Source of the DNA: Bacteroidales bacterium
GTDB lineage: Bacteria > Bacteroidota > Bacteroidia > Bacteroidales > Muribaculaceae
DNA length: 8,401 nucleotides
Assembly: GCA_019420545.1 (NCBI GenBank)
Contig: JAHZGZ010000080.1
Coordinates: 1-8,401, forward strand
Reading direction: 5' to 3'
In this document: piece after piece, positions 7,150 through 8,401 of the stretch
How positions within the stretch are numbered: the stretch's first letter is position 1
Layout: every line of letters begins with the position of its first letter
Notes under the pieces: model-generated
Database searches by the model: none
What the model saw: the letters and a program-made list of their open reading frames with translations, nothing else
What the model was told of the DNA's origin: nothing
Program-made: the position numbers and the translations under genes

Positions 7150-7971
7150 TTACCGTTTCCATTCGGGATATGCCGGATCGAACACAGAATTGAGCACATG
7201 AGCCAGACGGTAGCCCGCTTTCAGCACCTGATTTTCGGCAATCGCGCTCATATTCCGTATCAGATCGGCACTCTCGGCCTGATTGAAATTACGTTCGGGA
7301 GTAAGTATGTCATACAGCGACCCCATAATGGCGGCATTCTCCTCGATCCAGTCGACGAGCGTACCGGAAGCGACAGCCTCTTTCTCTTCTTTCGGGCAGC
7401 GGTCGAGCTGATACTGATAGTCGGCATAATACCACTTGTGGGCAAGATCGAATATCGCGCTGTCCCAGAAGGGATGAAACTTATACTTTACACTGTCGAG
7501 ATAGAAATACCGGTTCTGGGATATACCCTCGAAAAAAGTGTGGCTCGGACAGTGCATGTCTCCCACGAGATGCACAAGTATCTTTATCGATACCGCGACA
7601 GCCGAATCGGTCATCTGGCGATAACCGCCGTTGCCCACCTTGTCCATTTCAACATTTATGCCGTCGTATACACGGTACTGCTTCTTCTTCCACATCTTGT
7701 GCTTGCCGGAGGCGTCGACCGCAGCACTGTGGAGGCCGTTGGTATGGCCGTATTCGGGAGTGCGGCGCACATTGTCGAGCCACGAAGCATAGTACACGAT
7801 CGAGCGTCCGCCAAGATATTTCTCTATTTTCGCCCTGGCTGCGGGAGTAAGATTGGCCTCGGCTATGGCGGCAACGGCGTCGTGGCCTATCTTTCCGAAG
7901 GCCATGGCCTGACTGCATGTCAGCAGCAATACTCCAAGGAGCAGGAATTTACAGCATAAAGAGTGTTTCAT
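7150..7971 (-). CDS. Secreted S1/P1-type zinc nuclease
   Basis: This 273-residue protein (ATG 7971) belongs to the S1/P1 nuclease family: trinuclear-zinc enzymes that cut single-stranded nucleic acids and act as 3'-nucleotidases, related to zinc phospholipase C. A signal peptide is cleaved after QAMA (A24), leaving F25 as the mature N-terminus. Every zinc ligand has the spacing of Penicillium P1: H30, D66, H81, H134, D138, H144, H166 and D170. Motifs are GKIGHD, WLDNVRR, LVHLVGDMHCPSH and HPFWDSAIFD. The mature N-terminal residue, usually Trp, is Phe here; its ligand atoms are main-chain, so activity need not be lost. A GTG just upstream (7974) is also possible. The gene starts 3 bases after the sulfatase stop, so it is in the same operon. 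It probably acts in the periplasm or outside the cell. Confidence 0.93.
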   Translation of the reverse strand: MKHSLCCKFLLLGVLLLTCSQAMAFGKIGHDAVAAIAEANLTPAARAKIEKYLGGRSIVYYASWLDNVRRTPEYGHTNGLHSAAVDASGKHKMWKKKQYRVYDGINVEMDKVGNGGYRQMTDSAVAVSIKILVHLVGDMHCPSHTFFEGISQNRYFYLDSVKYKFHPFWDSAIFDLAHKWYYADYQYQLDRCPKEEKEAVASGTLVDWIEENAAIMGSLYDILTPERNFNQAESADLIRNMSAIAENQVLKAGYRLAHVLNSVFDPAYPEWKR

Positions 7972-7974
7972 CAC

Positions 7975-8401
7975 CTATCTTTTTTCGTAGATTACAGGAT
8001 GTGGAAGCGCACAGAAGTCCTCGTCGTCGATCATCTTGTATGTAAGGCGACGCACAAGGTTGTCGCGCACGTCGCGCATGTCGGGGTTGTCAAAGAGGTT
8101 GACGGTCTCATACGGATCGGCCTCGATGTCGTACAGCTCAAACATAGGCCGTGTCGGCGAGAAGTACAGTTTGCTGAACTCAGGCGCAAGTAGCCCGCTG
8201 TCGTTCATCTGCTTCAGTTCCACGAAATGGGGATATGCCGCGACGTCGACAGGCACACACGCTTCCTGAGGCAGGATATTGTATATCAGCTTATAGCGTT
8301 CGCCTACGATACAGCGCTGCTGGTCGAAGCACGACGTATCGTGAGGCAACGCGTTAGTGCCATGGTTGGCACGCTGCGAAAACACATATCTGTCGGCCGG
8401 A
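7975..8401 (-). CDS. Sulfatase (arylsulfatase/sulfamidase-like), C-terminal part
   Basis: The last 141 residues of a sulfatase are visible; the gene runs off the right edge without a start codon. The recognisable C-terminal subdomain of S1-family sulfatases includes RYVFSQRANHG, CIVGERYKLIYN and FELYDIEADPYETVNLFDNP, the latter being the family's ELYD-x3-DP-x-E-x2-NL pattern. The catalytic Cys/Ser (C/S-x-P-x-R) that becomes formylglycine lies outside the window. The sequence fits the sulfatases Bacteroidales use to desulfate mucin or glycosaminoglycan sugars, but the subfamily and substrate cannot be assigned. The TAG stop is 3 bases before the nuclease ATG, so this is an upstream member of the minus-strand operon, possibly the first. 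Confidence 0.9.
   Translation of the reverse strand, partial: PADRYVFSQRANHGTNALPHDTSCFDQQRCIVGERYKLIYNILPQEACVPVDVAAYPHFVELKQMNDSGLLAPEFSKLYFSPTRPMFELYDIEADPYETVNLFDNPDMRDVRDNLVRRLTYKMIDDEDFCALPHPVIYEKR

Noticed and set aside
7135..7959. A plus-strand 274-codon open frame lying almost exactly opposite the S1/P1 nuclease gene.
   Set aside because: It is the mirror of a real gene with conserved ligands at exact P1 spacing. Its own translation shows no recognised motif, and GC-rich third positions commonly keep the opposite strand open.
1..8401. Mobile element, CRISPR, tRNA or phage content.
   Set aside because: No transposase or integrase motifs, no regularly spaced repeats and no cloverleaf-like stretch were seen; intergenic gaps are short and explained by promoters or hairpins.

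Overview
The window looks like chromosomal DNA from a GC-rich member of the Bacteroidales. I suspect the Muribaculaceae or a close relative, but the sequence alone cannot fix the family. The evidence is the protein types (three-domain aminopeptidase P, RsmF-type methyltransferase, secreted sulfatase and kelch lipoproteins), the lack of Shine-Dalgarno sequences before starts, and TAnnTTTG-type promoter elements in the AT-rich left intergenic region. I see no tRNA, rRNA, CRISPR array, insertion sequence or phage gene.

Left part (1-4926) is housekeeping. Bases 1-292 are an AT-rich divergent promoter region, with one promoter-like element pointing right and one good and one weak one pointing left to a gene outside the window. 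Rightward lie an Xaa-Pro aminopeptidase (293-2077) and, 42 bases on, a gamma-carbonic-anhydrase-like hexapeptide protein (2120-2665). A GC-rich hairpin region separates these from the convergent recO (3470-2753, minus strand). recO is split between two reading frames, and the break falls at an 8-base perfect inverted repeat. Divergent from recO is an RsmF-like 16S rRNA m5C methyltransferase (3535-4926).

Right part (5068-8401, minus strand) is an accessory, export-oriented operon read right to left: the C-terminal end of a sulfatase (cut by the window edge), a secreted S1/P1-type zinc nuclease, an endonuclease/exonuclease/phosphatase lipoprotein, and a kelch lipoprotein of the cyclically permuted mutarotase / NanM-like family. 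Gaps are 3, 34 and 2 bases, so the genes are almost certainly co-transcribed. The three complete products all carry export signals. Together they look like an envelope set that removes sulfate, cuts phosphodiester bonds and handles a sugar. The actual substrate is unknown, and this operon is the most interesting part of the window.

A long hairpin without a clear T-tract lies between the converging rsmF-like gene and the operon end (4927-5067).
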